DNA from: Beijerinckiaceae bacterium
GTDB taxonomy: Bacteria; Pseudomonadota; Alphaproteobacteria; Rhizobiales; Beijerinckiaceae
NCBI GenBank assembly: GCA_009773635.1
Contig: WSYC01000020.1
Span: 41,571 to 105,570, forward strand
Direction: 5' to 3'
Length of the DNA stretch: 64,000 nucleotides
Shown here: positions 26,363-34,987 of the stretch, one piece after another
Numbering within the stretch: position 1 is the first letter of the stretch
How the letters are laid out: each line of letters opens with the position of its first letter
Notes under the pieces: model-generated
Databases searched by the model: none
What the model was told of the DNA's origin: nothing
Seen by the model: only the letters and a program-made list of their open reading frames with translations
Program-made: the position numbers and the translations under genes

Positions 26363-27102
26363 CCGAAGGTCACCTTGGGAACGAAGACATAGCCCGCGCC
26401 GCGCACAGTCTTGATGATCTGGCCGGCGTTCTCGGTATTTTCGAGCTTGCGCCGGAGCCGGCTGATCTGCACGTCGATCGTTCGGTCGAAGGGATCGCTT
26501 GTGCGGGTCTTGGCAAGCTCCATAAGCATCTCGCGAGAGAGCACGCGATTGGCGTGTTCGAGGAAGGCGACAAGGAGATTGTATTCGCCGGTCGAGAGAT
26601 CGATCAGCACGCCCTCAGGCGTATTGAGTTCGCGCCTGAGGGTATCGAGCACCCATTCGTCAAAGAGAATGTGATTCTGATCTCTTGCGGGGGAGTTCGG
26701 CTCCCCACCGCGTGATCGCCTGAGAACCGAGCGCAACCTCGCCAGCAATTCACGGGGAGAGAAAGGCTTGGTGACATAATCGTCGGCACCGCCCTCAAGA
26801 CCGGAGATTCGAATGTCTTCTTCGGAACGGGCGGTGAGGAGAATGATCGGCACGGATGAGGACTGCCGGATGCGCCGGCATGCCTCGATGCCCGATGTTC
26901 CCGGCAGCATGACATCGAGGATAATCGCGTCGATCGTGAATCGCTTCAGCGTTTCCTGAAGCGCATCCGCCTCGCCGGCAGAGTGCACGTGGTAGCCATG
27001 TCGCTGAAGGAATTTGGTGACGAGCAGACGGATTTCAGAATCATCATCTACAACAAGGATATTGCCGTGATCGTTGGGCGGGAATGCAATTTCGGTCTCC
27101 AA
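26359..27102 (-). CDS. OmpR-family response regulator (CusR-like), TTG start
   Basis: 247 residues: receiver domain with NILVVDDDSEIRLL, phosphoacceptor Asp in AIILDVMLPGTSG and Lys in DDYVTKPFSPRELL, then an OmpR winged helix ending in TIDVQISRLRRKLENTENAGQIIKTVRGAGYVF. The start codon is TTG at 27102, supported by GGAGGG five bases upstream; no ATG would preserve the first strand of the receiver. It probably controls the island through the tandem TTGTTAC boxes at 27545, 32111 and 33106. Confidence 0.9.
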   Translation of the reverse strand: METEIAFPPNDHGNILVVDDDSEIRLLVTKFLQRHGYHVHSAGEADALQETLKRFTIDAIILDVMLPGTSGIEACRRIRQSSSVPIILLTARSEEDIRISGLEGGADDYVTKPFSPRELLARLRSVLRRSRGGEPNSPARDQNHILFDEWVLDTLRRELNTPEGVLIDLSTGEYNLLVAFLEHANRVLSREMLMELAKTRTSDPFDRTIDVQISRLRRKLENTENAGQIIKTVRGAGYVFVPKVTFG

Positions 27103-27147
27103 GCTTCCCTCCGTTCAGAACATCCGTCTGCTCATTGCTGTCTTCTC

Positions 27148-27393
27148 TCAGCGACCGGTCAGGCCGCCGCGAGCAGGGTCATTCTGATCCCTTTGAGGAA
27201 TTCTCGAAGCGCCGGGAACCGCGCGATCGACCTCCTGCGTCCCCGTTTTTGTCTTGGCCAGTGCTACGAATTCCGCCGGCGTCGTGAAATAGGGATCACT
27301 CGTATTGCGAAACAGAATGCCGTCATTGGCAGAAGCTGTTCCAGTGCCGAATATCGCGACGATCATCATCGCTGCACCTGTAATCCTGTTCAT
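27148..27393 (-). CDS. Small exported hypothetical protein
   Basis: 81 residues with a signal peptide (ITGAAMMIVAIFGTGTASA) and a mature part beginning NDGILFRNTSDPYFTTPAEFVALAKTKTG. No family recognised. It is the first gene after the divergent regulatory region and lies 45 bases upstream of the response regulator, so it likely leads the leftward cus operon. Confidence 0.6.
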   Translation of the reverse strand: MNRITGAAMMIVAIFGTGTASANDGILFRNTSDPYFTTPAEFVALAKTKTGTQEVDRAVPGASRIPQRDQNDPARGGLTGR

Positions 27394-27520
27394 GTTGCTT
27401 TTCCTCTTTGTCAATTGCCGCACAGGGTAACCATGCGTTCGGGTGCTTCATCGCGACCTGCCAAAGAGTATCGGTATATTGTGTAACCCTATAATTTCAT
27501 AGAGATATCGAAATATTTCG

Positions 27521-27560
27521 CAACATTTACAAATGGTCAGTCCGCAATAATTTGTAACAG
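27521..27560. promoter_or_regulatory. Candidate CusR box in the divergent cus regulatory region
   Basis: The bottom strand of 27545-27560 reads CTGTTACAAATTATTG, a tandem of TTGTTAC-like units with a 10-base period, and CATTTACAAATGG (27523-27535) is a further degenerate copy. The site lies between the leftward cus operon and the rightward oxidase/outer-membrane operon and is nearly identical to boxes at 32111 and 33106. Confidence 0.55.
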
Positions 27561-27619
27561 ACGCACGGCATCTGTCTTTGCTATCCGCTGATCATCGATT
27601 GGTTTTTCAGGACGGGTAA

Positions 27620-27826
27620 ATGCGCCGATTGCTGGCTTTCACATTTCTTGCCTCGACGTTGTCTGCCTGCGCTTCCGTGCCTGCATACCTCGAGAAACCC
27701 GCTGATCCTTCCGTCAAGGTTCCGCGCGTCGGCTATCAGTCCGTCGCTGGAGAGACGAAGACCTATCGCCCCGTCGGCCCTAAGGGCTGGGAAGATCTCA
27801 ACCGTCGTGTGGCGCCAAAATCATGA
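27620..27826 (+). CDS. Small lipoprotein
   Basis: 68 residues: lipoprotein signal (LLAFTFLASTLSAC, lipobox LSAC) followed by a short Pro/Gly/Lys-rich mature chain. It overlaps the following outer-membrane factor gene by four bases. Function unknown; similar short lipoproteins occur at the head of copper oxidase/TolC operons. Confidence 0.65.
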   Translation: MRRLLAFTFLASTLSACASVPAYLEKPADPSVKVPRVGYQSVAGETKTYRPVGPKGWEDLNRRVAPKS

Positions 27827-29288
27827 TGCAAAATTCAGTTCACAATCCTGCCATAACTGCTCATGGGCATTTATCTGTTCGAGCCGTGCTCCTCGCCGGT
27901 GTCGCCCTCTTGTTGGCGGGGTGTGCAACGGCCCAGCCTGATGGCGGGCTTGGTCTTTTGCAGGCAAGCGCTACCGCTGATCTTGGCAAGCAGGTCGAGA
28001 AGATCACATCAGAGGATCAAGCGGGCAGCGCCAAGTCGCGCGTTGATGCGTTCCTCAAAAAGCCCTTGAGCGCGGATACGGCAGTCCAGATCGCGCTTTG
28101 GAATAATCGCGGCCTTCAGGCTTCCTTTAATGAGCTTGGAATTGCTGACGCCCTGAGGATTCAGGCAAGTTTGCCACCGAACCCTCGCATCTCGATCGCA
28201 AGGACAACTGCATCCTTGGCGCTGGAGATTGAACGGCAGATTTCCGGCTCTATCTTCGCACTGGCAACGCTGCCGGCACGGACTGAAATTGCGAAGGACA
28301 AATTCCGCTCGGCCCAACTCCGGACCTTGGAATCCGTCCTCAAGCTCGCGGCCGATACGCGCCGGCAATACTACCGGGTGCGGCGCTGACTCAGGCAAAA
28401 TCCACGGCGGAAGCGACGGCGGAACTCTTCAAGCGTCTCGGGGAATCTGGCGGCGTCAACAAGCTTAATCAGGCGCGCGATTTTGTTTTCTACGCCGAGA
28501 CCGGCGCGCAGCTCGCGCAGGCGAAAATCCAGAGTCGCGTTGAACGCGAGAAGCTGGTGCGATTGCTCGGCCTGTGGGGGAACGATCTTGTCGCCCTCAA
28601 ACTCCCCGGCGCCCTCCCCGGCATGCCGCGGCTGGCTTCGGCGCGCGAGATCGAGGCCGAGGCGCTGAAGCGCCGCGTCGATCTCCAGATGGCCCGTAGC
28701 GATCTAGATCTTCTCGCAAAGTCGCTTGGCCTTACGCAGGCCACCCGCTTTGTGGCGGATGTCGATCTTCTGGGACGGCGCACGACAGATCGCTCGCATG
28801 CCATCAACCCGGTGACCAACGATCTTGAGCGCGAGCGCGTCAAACGCCGCACGCTGGAGCTGGAAATCGAGATTCCGATCTTCGATTTCGGGCAGGCCAA
28901 AGTCGCGCAGGCCGAGGAGACCTACATGCAGGCTGCGAACAAGCTCGCGGAAAAGGCGGTCAACATCCGCTCCGAAGCGCGTGAGGCCTATCAGGTCTGG
29001 CGCGGCACGCATGATGTAAGCAGGCTCTACCAGAGCCAGATCCTGCCGCTGCGCAAGGTGATCCAGGACGAGAGCCTCCTGCAATACAACGGCATGCTGA
29101 TCGACGTAACGCAGCTGATCGCCGATTCCCGCGGCAGGATGATGAGCCAGATCGCCGCCATCAATGCCAAACGCGATTTTTTCATCGCCGATGTCGACTT
29201 CAAACACGCGCTGATCGGCGGCGGGGTTTCCGGTGGTGCGGCCAGCGGTGGTGCCGCGCCGCAGGCCGGCGGCGGCGAAGGCCATTAA
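27823..29288 (+). pseudogene. TolC/CusC-type outer-membrane factor, disrupted by a frameshift
   Basis: The first frame gives a lipoprotein signal (VALLLAGC) and an OEP N-terminal half (ALWNNRGLQASFNELGIADALR, SLALEIERQISGSIFAL), then reads ...RRQYYRVRR and stops at 28387-28389. From 28386 a different frame continues without interruption (LTQAKSTAEATAELFKRLGE ... DVTQLIADSRGRMMSQ) to 29288. Restoring one base near 28379 (GT-GCGGCG) rejoins them. No slippery run is present. The gene is therefore broken, or the sequence has a one-base error. It would have been the outer-membrane partner of CusBA. Confidence 0.85.
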
Positions 29289-29298
29289 GGAGAGCATG

Positions 29299-30723
29299 AT
29301 GGACGTTTCTCGCAGAGGATTTGTTGGCGGGTCGAGCCTCGTTCTGGCCGGCGCCGGCATGGTTTCCGGGCGAACGGCTTTCGCGGCCGTACCTGAAGCG
29401 CCGACAACCAAAAGTCCGGCAACGCAGGCCCCGCTCGTGCCGATAACAGGGCCTGACTATCATCCCGTCGCGACACTCAACGGCTGGACATTGCCGTGGA
29501 AGATGAATGGCGACTGGAAGGAATTCCATCTCGTCGCCGAGCCCGTGGTGCGCGAGATCGCGCCGGGCATGAACGCCTATCTCTGGGGTTACAATGGCCA
29601 GTCCCCCGGCCCGACCATCGAGGCGGTCGAGGGCGACAAGGTGCGCATTTATGTCACCAACAAGCTGCCGGAGAACACCGCCGTGCACTGGCACGGCCAG
29701 CGCCTGCCGAACGGCATGGATGGCGTCGGCGGGCTGAATCAGCCGCATATCCCGCCGGGCAAGACCTTCGTCTACGAGTTCCTGCTCAGGCGTTCTGGCA
29801 CCTATATGTATCACCCGCATTCGGATGAAATGGTGCAGATGGCGATGGGGATGATGGGCTTCTTCGTTGTTCATCCCAAAGATCCTGCCTTCCGCCGTGT
29901 CGATCGGGATTTTGTGTTCCTGCTCAATGCCTTCGATATTGAACCGGGTTCCTATGTGCCCAAGGTCAACACCATGCTTGATTTCAATATGTGGTGCTGG
30001 AACAGCAGGGCGTTTCCGGGGATAGACCCGTTCGTCGTCGGCAAGAATGACAAGGTTCGTATCCGTTTCGGCAACCTCACCATGACCAATCACCCGATCC
30101 ATATGCATGGCTACGAATTCAAGGTCTCCTGCACCGACGGCGGCTGGGTGGACCCTGCTGCGGCATGGGACGAGGTTTCCATCGACTGCGCCGTCGGCCA
30201 GATGCGCGCCTTCGATTTTCTCGCCGACGAACCCGGTGACTGGGCGATCCATTGCCATAAATCGCATCACACGATGAATGCGATGGGCCATTCGGTGAAA
30301 ACCTATATCGGCGTCGACAAGAAGGACCTTGCCAAGCGCATCCGCAAAATCGCGCCGGGCTATATGCCGATGGGTTCGAACGGCATGGGCGAGATGGGCT
30401 CGATGGAAATGCCTCTGCCTGACAACACCCTTCCGATGATGACCGGCTTCGCGCAGTTCGGTCCGGTCGAGATGGGCGGGATGTTCTCGGTGGTGAAGGT
30501 GCGCGAGGGTCTCTCGAAGAATGACTACAAGGATCCGGGCTGGTTCAAGCACCCGGAGGGTACTGTCGCCTATGAGTACAAGGGCAAGCTCGCGGCGGTC
30601 ACGTCATCCGCACCGCCCGATGCCCAGTCCGCCGAATGGCGCGTAAAAGATCCGCGCAAGCCCTCGCTTGGGCCGGATGGCAACCCTCTGCCGATGCCCA
30701 AAGGCGCACACTCAAACCATTGA
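29299..30723 (+). CDS. Multicopper oxidase with Tat-type signal
   Basis: 474 residues. The N-terminus has a twin-arginine motif (VSRRGFVGGSS). Copper sites: TAVHWHGQRLPNGMDG, GTYMYHPHSDEMVQM, TNHPIHMHGYEF and the C-terminal WAIHCHKSHHTMNAMGH, i.e. the HxH and HCHxxxH pairs of the T1/T2/T3 centres. A Met-rich stretch (MGSNGMGEMGSMEMPL) may bind Cu(I). It likely oxidises Cu(I) or another metal in the periplasm. ATG 29299 has better AAGGAG spacing than ATG 29296, which is also possible. Confidence 0.92.
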   Translation: MDVSRRGFVGGSSLVLAGAGMVSGRTAFAAVPEAPTTKSPATQAPLVPITGPDYHPVATLNGWTLPWKMNGDWKEFHLVAEPVVREIAPGMNAYLWGYNGQSPGPTIEAVEGDKVRIYVTNKLPENTAVHWHGQRLPNGMDGVGGLNQPHIPPGKTFVYEFLLRRSGTYMYHPHSDEMVQMAMGMMGFFVVHPKDPAFRRVDRDFVFLLNAFDIEPGSYVPKVNTMLDFNMWCWNSRAFPGIDPFVVGKNDKVRIRFGNLTMTNHPIHMHGYEFKVSCTDGGWVDPAAAWDEVSIDCAVGQMRAFDFLADEPGDWAIHCHKSHHTMNAMGHSVKTYIGVDKKDLAKRIRKIAPGYMPMGSNGMGEMGSMEMPLPDNTLPMMTGFAQFGPVEMGGMFSVVKVREGLSKNDYKDPGWFKHPEGTVAYEYKGKLAAVTSSAPPDAQSAEWRVKDPRKPSLGPDGNPLPMPKGAHSNH

Positions 30724-30751
30724 CAGCCTCGTCCCTGAAGGAGATCAGCTC

Positions 30752-31237
30752 ATGAAATACATTCTTTCAATTCTTGGATCTGCGGTAGTCGTCGCCGCTC
30801 TATCAACAAGTGTTGCGATCGCTGGCCCCGGCGCTGCCGGACACCACGATGCCGAGGTCGCATACGGTAAACCCGGGGATCCGAAGAAGCCCGCGCGGAT
30901 TGTGCAGATCCGTATGGGCGAAGGCGACGGCAAGATGTTCTTCGCGCCGCCGATTGTCGAGATCAAGAAGGGCGAGCAGGTTCGGTTCAAACTAATGAAT
31001 GGTGGTGAACTCGATCATGAGCTTGTCATTGCGACGCTCCAGGAAAACCTCAAGCATGCTGAAGAGATGAAGAAAAACCCGGATATGGAGCATGATGATC
31101 CCAACGCGAAGCGCCTCGCTCCGAAAAAGACCGGAGATATCGTTTGGCATTTCACCAAGGTAGGCGAGTTCGACTTCTCCTGCCTCATCCCCGGCCATCG
31201 CGAAGCCGGTATGACCGGAAAGATCATCGTAAAGTAA
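30752..31237 (+). CDS. Cupredoxin-family periplasmic protein (CopI-like)
   Basis: 161 residues with a signal peptide. The type-1 copper ligands are visible as His in GGELDHELVIA and Cys/His/Met in DFSCLIPGHREAGMTGKI. The C-terminal cupredoxin layout and the charged insert (EEMKKNPDMEHDDPNAKR) match the CopI/plastocyanin-like proteins of copper clusters. GAAGGAG precedes the ATG. Expected to bind or shuttle copper in the periplasm beside the oxidase. Confidence 0.88.
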   Translation: MKYILSILGSAVVVAALSTSVAIAGPGAAGHHDAEVAYGKPGDPKKPARIVQIRMGEGDGKMFFAPPIVEIKKGEQVRFKLMNGGELDHELVIATLQENLKHAEEMKKNPDMEHDDPNAKRLAPKKTGDIVWHFTKVGEFDFSCLIPGHREAGMTGKIIVK

Positions 31238-31263
31238 TTCCCAGGACACAAGGAAATTAGCAC

Positions 31264-31545
31264 ATGAAACCACTCCTCATTGCCAGTGCCGCTTTGATCC
31301 TTTCGTCGGTGATAGCGAATGCCCAATCCATCAACGGCACCGTTAAGAAGATTGACGATGCGCAGGGCAAGCTCACGATCGACCACGGTCCGATCAAAAA
31401 TCTCGACATGGATTCGATGACGATGGTGTTCCGCGCCGGCGATCCGGCCATGCTCAAGGGGCTGAAGACCGGAGACAAGATCAAGTTTGATGCCGATCGC
31501 GTCAACGGCCAGATCACCGTCACCAAGCTTCAGAAATCGAAGTGA
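31264..31545 (+). CDS. cusF: CusF-type periplasmic Cu/Ag chaperone
   Basis: 93 residues: signal peptide (LLIASAALILSSVIANA), then an OB-fold with GTVKKIDDAQGKLTIDHGPI, NLDMDSMTMVF and GDKIKFDADRVNGQITVTKL. The H, M, M and aromatic metal-site pattern of CusF is present except that the family Trp is not in the usual SMTMxW position (here SMTMVF, Phe). It delivers Cu(I)/Ag(I) to CusB. 26 bases after the cupredoxin gene. Confidence 0.88.
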   Translation: MKPLLIASAALILSSVIANAQSINGTVKKIDDAQGKLTIDHGPIKNLDMDSMTMVFRAGDPAMLKGLKTGDKIKFDADRVNGQITVTKLQKSK

Positions 31546-31589
31546 TCATGGGGCTCTTTTTTGCCAATTGATCGGAGGGGAGAATATCC

Positions 31590-32087
31590 ATGCGCACAGA
31601 ATATTCTCCCCTTCACAAAGTTCTTCACTGGGCAACTCTGGGGCTGTTTCTCATCCAGCTCTGGACCTATCCGGCCATCGGCCGCACGCATGTCGATCAC
31701 CCCGGAATGCTGGTCGACCCATGGGATTTGCAACTGCATAAGATCCACATGATCAGCGGCGGCCTAATCCTCGCCTTTGCGCTCATGCGTCTATGGCTGA
31801 AGCGGAGAAACCCCGTTGCGCCGCCGCCCTTCCCGCATCCCCTGCTCGAAACGCTCGCGCGTTACGCCCATATCGCGCTCTATGGCACGCTCCTGCTGCT
31901 GCCGGTTACCGGCTTCCTGAAATCCTACATCGTCTCCGCAGCCGGCCCGGTCCATATCCTCCTGACGAGACTGCTTTATGCCCTGCTCGTCCTCCATATC
32001 GTCGGCGCGATCATGCATGCCGTGGTCTGGCGCGATGGGTTGCTGGCGCGGATGGGATTGAGGTTGCCTTTCCAGCGGCAGCCGTAA
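31590..32087 (+). CDS. Cytochrome b561-type membrane protein
   Basis: 165 residues, four membrane helices with haem-ligand histidines in YSPLHKVLHWATLG, LHKIHMISGG, YAHIALYGTLLLLPVTG and LLVLHIVGAIMHAVVW. This matches CybB/b561 di-haem quinol oxidoreductases. It may supply or remove electrons for periplasmic copper chemistry; that role is inferred. It follows cusF by 44 bases. Confidence 0.85.
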   Translation: MRTEYSPLHKVLHWATLGLFLIQLWTYPAIGRTHVDHPGMLVDPWDLQLHKIHMISGGLILAFALMRLWLKRRNPVAPPPFPHPLLETLARYAHIALYGTLLLLPVTGFLKSYIVSAAGPVHILLTRLLYALLVLHIVGAIMHAVVWRDGLLARMGLRLPFQRQP

Positions 32088-32110
32088 ACGCCCCTCAAAT
32101 CGCAGCCGCA

Positions 32111-32127
32111 TTGTTACAAATTGTTAC
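32111..32127 (+). promoter_or_regulatory. Perfect tandem box TTGTTAC-AAA-TTGTTAC
   Basis: TTGTTAC is repeated exactly with a 10-base period, the arrangement used by OmpR-family response regulators. It is 69 bases upstream of the Csp-like gene and is the best of the three boxes in this island. Regulation by the response regulator at 26359-27102 is inferred. Confidence 0.6.
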
Positions 32128-32195
32128 CGCGAGGAACGCTCGATAGCACGAGGCGTTCTCCTGTTGGTCGATCCGCGACCTCCAAGGAGAATACC

Positions 32196-32543
32196 ATGCA
32201 CCATACATCCCAGGACACGCAGAAATGTATCGACGAATGTCTGAAATGCTATCAGGTCTGCCTCGGAACAGCGACGAACCTTTGCCTTGAAACCGGCGGC
32301 AAACACGTCGAACCCCAGCATCTGCGCCTGATGCTGGCCTGCGCCGAAGTCTGCCGGACCTGCGCGCATCTCATGCTGATGAACAGCGATCACGCCAAGC
32401 ATGTCTGCGCTGAATGCGTCGATATCTGCGAGGCCTGCGCTAAAAGCTGTGAAGCCATCGGCGGCATGCAGCCTTGCGTCGATGCCTGCCGCAAATGCGC
32501 GGAAAGCTGCCGCAAGCTCGCTGCCCTTCCCGTCGCCGCCTAA
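32196..32543 (+). CDS. Four-helix-bundle copper-storage-like protein (Csp/DUF326)
   Basis: 115 residues with 17 cysteines in regular CxxxC/CxxC spacing (KCIDECLKCYQVC, ACAEVCRTC, HVCAECVDICEACAKSC, PCVDACRKCAESC). This lines the core of a four-helix bundle with thiolates, as in the Csp copper-storage proteins. There is no signal peptide, so it is probably a cytosolic Csp3-type store. The AAGGAG upstream supports ATG 32196. Confidence 0.88.
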   Translation: MHHTSQDTQKCIDECLKCYQVCLGTATNLCLETGGKHVEPQHLRLMLACAEVCRTCAHLMLMNSDHAKHVCAECVDICEACAKSCEAIGGMQPCVDACRKCAESCRKLAALPVAA

Positions 32544-32605
32544 GTTTCAGCGCGGCCGGATGCTCCGTGCCGCGCTTTTCTCAACCTCAAGCAAGGATCA
32601 TTCCC

Positions 32606-33007
32606 ATGAAGCGCTTTTTTCTCGCGATCGTTCCCTTTGCTCTGGCGATTGCAGGTGCGTCCGCGCAGCCAGCGCAGATGCCCGGTATGCAGCCCGGCGC
32701 GCAGCAAGGCATGCCCATGCAAGGCATGCACATGATGACGCCTGGCCCGAACGATTCGACGGCTACCAAAGGCTACAAGATGGCCATGATGATGCAGATG
32801 CAGAACATGCCCAAGCAGTATACCGGCGATGCGGATGTGGATTTCATGGCGCAGATGCGCGCGCATCACCAATCCGCGATCGATATGGCGCAGGTCGTGC
32901 TCATCGAGGGCAAGGACGCGCAGGTGAAAAAACTCGCGCAGGACATCATCACGGCGCAGAAGAAGGAAATCGCCGACATCGACGGCTGGATGGCCAAGAA
33001 AAAATGA
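32606..33007 (+). CDS. DUF305-family exported protein
   Basis: 133 residues: signal peptide, a Met-rich segment (MPGMQPGAQQGMPMQGMHMM) and a ferritin-like DUF305 helix with DVDFMAQMRAHHQSAIDMAQVVL. DUF305 proteins are common in copper clusters; the Met repeats and HHQ motif suggest Cu(I) binding. GCAAGGA precedes the ATG. Lies 62 bases downstream of the Csp-like gene. Confidence 0.85.
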   Translation: MKRFFLAIVPFALAIAGASAQPAQMPGMQPGAQQGMPMQGMHMMTPGPNDSTATKGYKMAMMMQMQNMPKQYTGDADVDFMAQMRAHHQSAIDMAQVVLIEGKDAQVKKLAQDIITAQKKEIADIDGWMAKKK

Positions 33008-33105
33008 GGACAGCGAAACCGTCGCCGGACTGTGAACAATCACGGATGACCGAATTGCTTCGGTCATCCGGCTGCCCCCCAGCAATCGCCCCAGCCGGCC
33101 ACCCT

Positions 33106-33125
33106 GAAATAATTTGTAACAAATT
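33106..33125 (-). promoter_or_regulatory. Candidate CusR box upstream of the second multicopper oxidase
   Basis: The bottom strand reads AATTTGTTACAAATTATTTC: a TTGTTAC unit, three A, and a degenerate TTATTTC unit at a 10-base period. It is 86 bases upstream of the oxidase gene and matches the boxes at 27545 and 32111. Confidence 0.55.
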
Positions 33126-33210
33126 CAGTGCGCTGGATCAAAGCCGCCGTCTTACTTGGGGCTCTATCCTGACCTCTATCGTGCATCGTCTAGAGATCAG
33201 GAGATCGACA

Positions 33211-34704
33211 ATGAAGATCAATCGCCGTCAGCTACTTGCAGGAACCGGCGCAATGACGCTGGTCACCCCTTTCTCTGCCGCCTTTGGCCAGACGCCCCCG
33301 CTCCTCTCGGTCTCCAGCCGCACCCTTGAGGTCAAGCGTCGCGCCGCCAAGGTTTTCGGCGCCACAAGTGCCAAGGGCACGTCGGGTATTTTTGCGAATG
33401 AAGGGGATCGATTCAAAGGAACCGTCCACAACGGAACCTCGGACGCGCTGATCATGCATTGGCACGGACAAGTCCATGCGAGTGCCGATCAGGATCGCTC
33501 CCGCCCTGGCGGCGGAGCGCTCGCGGCGGGAGCGCATGATCCACACGATTTTGCTCTCACACCCGGCACCCACTGGATGCACTCGCACCAACTGACCGAG
33601 CAGCAATTGCTGGCCGCACCGATGATCACGCGCGAACGCGATGCCGGGGATGTGCAGGATGTCGTCGTGATGCTTCATGACTTTGCCTTTCGTTCCCCGA
33701 CGGAGATTCTCGCCGAACTTGGCGGATCGAATGCGCATGGAGCACATGGCGCCACCGGCGATCAGACCGGCAGGACGCCTGCTCCCGCGATGCCGGGTCA
33801 ATCCGGGATGAACCACGGGTCGATGTCGATGGGCGGCATGATGCAGGGCGGCGGTGGAATGATGCCGGGTATGGGTATGGGCGGTATGGCGGGCATGCGC
33901 GTTCACGCCAATGATGTCCGCTATGACGCCTTCCTCGCCAATGATCGCACCCTCGATGACCCGGAGGTTGTTCGCGTCGAGAAGGGCGGGAAACTGCGCC
34001 TTCGGATCATTAATGGCGGAACGGCCACGGCCTTCTTCATCGATACCGGGGGACTGGATTCCGAATGTATCGCGGTTGACGGATCACGCTGCCTGCCGCT
34101 GAAGGGTCGGCGCTTTCCGCTCGCACAGGGGCAACGGATCGATCTCCTCTTTACCATTCCATCAGAAGGTGGCGCGTTCCCCATTTTTGCGCAGGTCGAG
34201 GCCGACAGGCGACGCACCGGAATCGTGCTGGCGACCGTCGGGGCAGCGGTCGCCAAACTTGACGAAACCGCTGTTGAAGATGCCCCTCACACCTCCCTTG
34301 CGCTGGATGAGCGGCTGCGCGCCACGACATCCCTGCCTGAGCGGCGTGCCGACCGGACCTATCATCTGATGTTGGGCGAGGAGGCGGGCTATCGCTGGAC
34401 GATTAATGGCAAGGTTCACGGCGAGCATGTTCCACTGGAAGCCAAGGTCGGCGAGCGGATCGAGATCATGTTCATGAACCCCTCGATGATGATGCATCCG
34501 ATGCATCTTCACGGGCATCATTTCCAAGTTGTCGGCTCCCGCGCCGGGCGGTTTCCCGGCCCGCTCCGCGATACGATCATCGTGCCGCCGCATACGCCGG
34601 TCATGGTCGCCTTCGACGCCGACAAGGCGGGCGGCTGGTATCTCCATTGTCATCATCTCTACCACATGGCCACCGGCATGATGACGGAACTCCGGGTGAC
34701 CTGA
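33211..34704 (+). CDS. Multicopper oxidase with Met-rich insert
   Basis: 497 residues, Tat-type start (MKINRRQLLAGTG). Copper motifs: LIMHWHGQVH, GTHWMHSHQLTEQQLLAAPM, MMHPMHLHGHHFQVV and WYLHCHHLYHMATGMM (HCHxxxHxxxxM, so a Met axial T1 ligand). A Met/His/Gly-rich insert around residues 185-230 (GMNHGSMSMGGMMQGGG) is typical of cuprous oxidases such as CueO. Distinct from the oxidase at 29299. AGGAG upstream fixes the start. Confidence 0.92.
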   Translation: MKINRRQLLAGTGAMTLVTPFSAAFGQTPPLLSVSSRTLEVKRRAAKVFGATSAKGTSGIFANEGDRFKGTVHNGTSDALIMHWHGQVHASADQDRSRPGGGALAAGAHDPHDFALTPGTHWMHSHQLTEQQLLAAPMITRERDAGDVQDVVVMLHDFAFRSPTEILAELGGSNAHGAHGATGDQTGRTPAPAMPGQSGMNHGSMSMGGMMQGGGGMMPGMGMGGMAGMRVHANDVRYDAFLANDRTLDDPEVVRVEKGGKLRLRIINGGTATAFFIDTGGLDSECIAVDGSRCLPLKGRRFPLAQGQRIDLLFTIPSEGGAFPIFAQVEADRRRTGIVLATVGAAVAKLDETAVEDAPHTSLALDERLRATTSLPERRADRTYHLMLGEEAGYRWTINGKVHGEHVPLEAKVGERIEIMFMNPSMMMHPMHLHGHHFQVVGSRAGRFPGPLRDTIIVPPHTPVMVAFDADKAGGWYLHCHHLYHMATGMMTELRVT

Positions 34705-34741
34705 GTTCGTTCTGTTCTATTGCAAACATGAGGAGGATACG

Positions 34742-34987
34742 ATGTTCCACCCGGACACCTACGGCTATGGCTGGATGATGGGCGGCGGCTGGGGCATCAG
34801 CCACTGGCTGGTTTTCGTGGTTATGGTTGCTGTAATTCTTTACCCCATTGGGCTTATTCTCAGGCGCCTCGGGTTTTCGCCGCTCTGGTCGATACTGGCC
34901 CTCGTGCCCGGCATAAACCTGATCGGGCTATGGGTCGTGGCGCTTGCCGCCAATTCTGACGGAGCATCGAAGGAGAAGACGATATGA
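34742..34987 (+). CDS. Small membrane protein, hypothetical
   Basis: 81 residues, N-terminus rich in Tyr/Gly/Met/Trp (YGYGWMMGGGWG), two hydrophobic helices (HWLVFVVMVAVILYPIGLIL and ILALVPGINLIGLWVVALA). GAGGAGGAT precedes the ATG, and its stop overlaps the DUF411 gene by four bases. No family name assigned. Confidence 0.7.
   Translation: MFHPDTYGYGWMMGGGWGISHWLVFVVMVAVILYPIGLILRRLGFSPLWSILALVPGINLIGLWVVALAANSDGASKEKTI

Noticed and set aside
28370..28395. Programmed ribosomal frameshifting in the outer-membrane factor
   Set aside because: The region (CCGGGTGCGGCGCTGA) has no slippery heptamer or A/T run and no obvious stimulatory element.
29200..30552. 450-codon leftward frame opposite the first multicopper oxidase
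   Set aside because: Shadow of the oxidase; high His/Arg content arises from the complementary codons.
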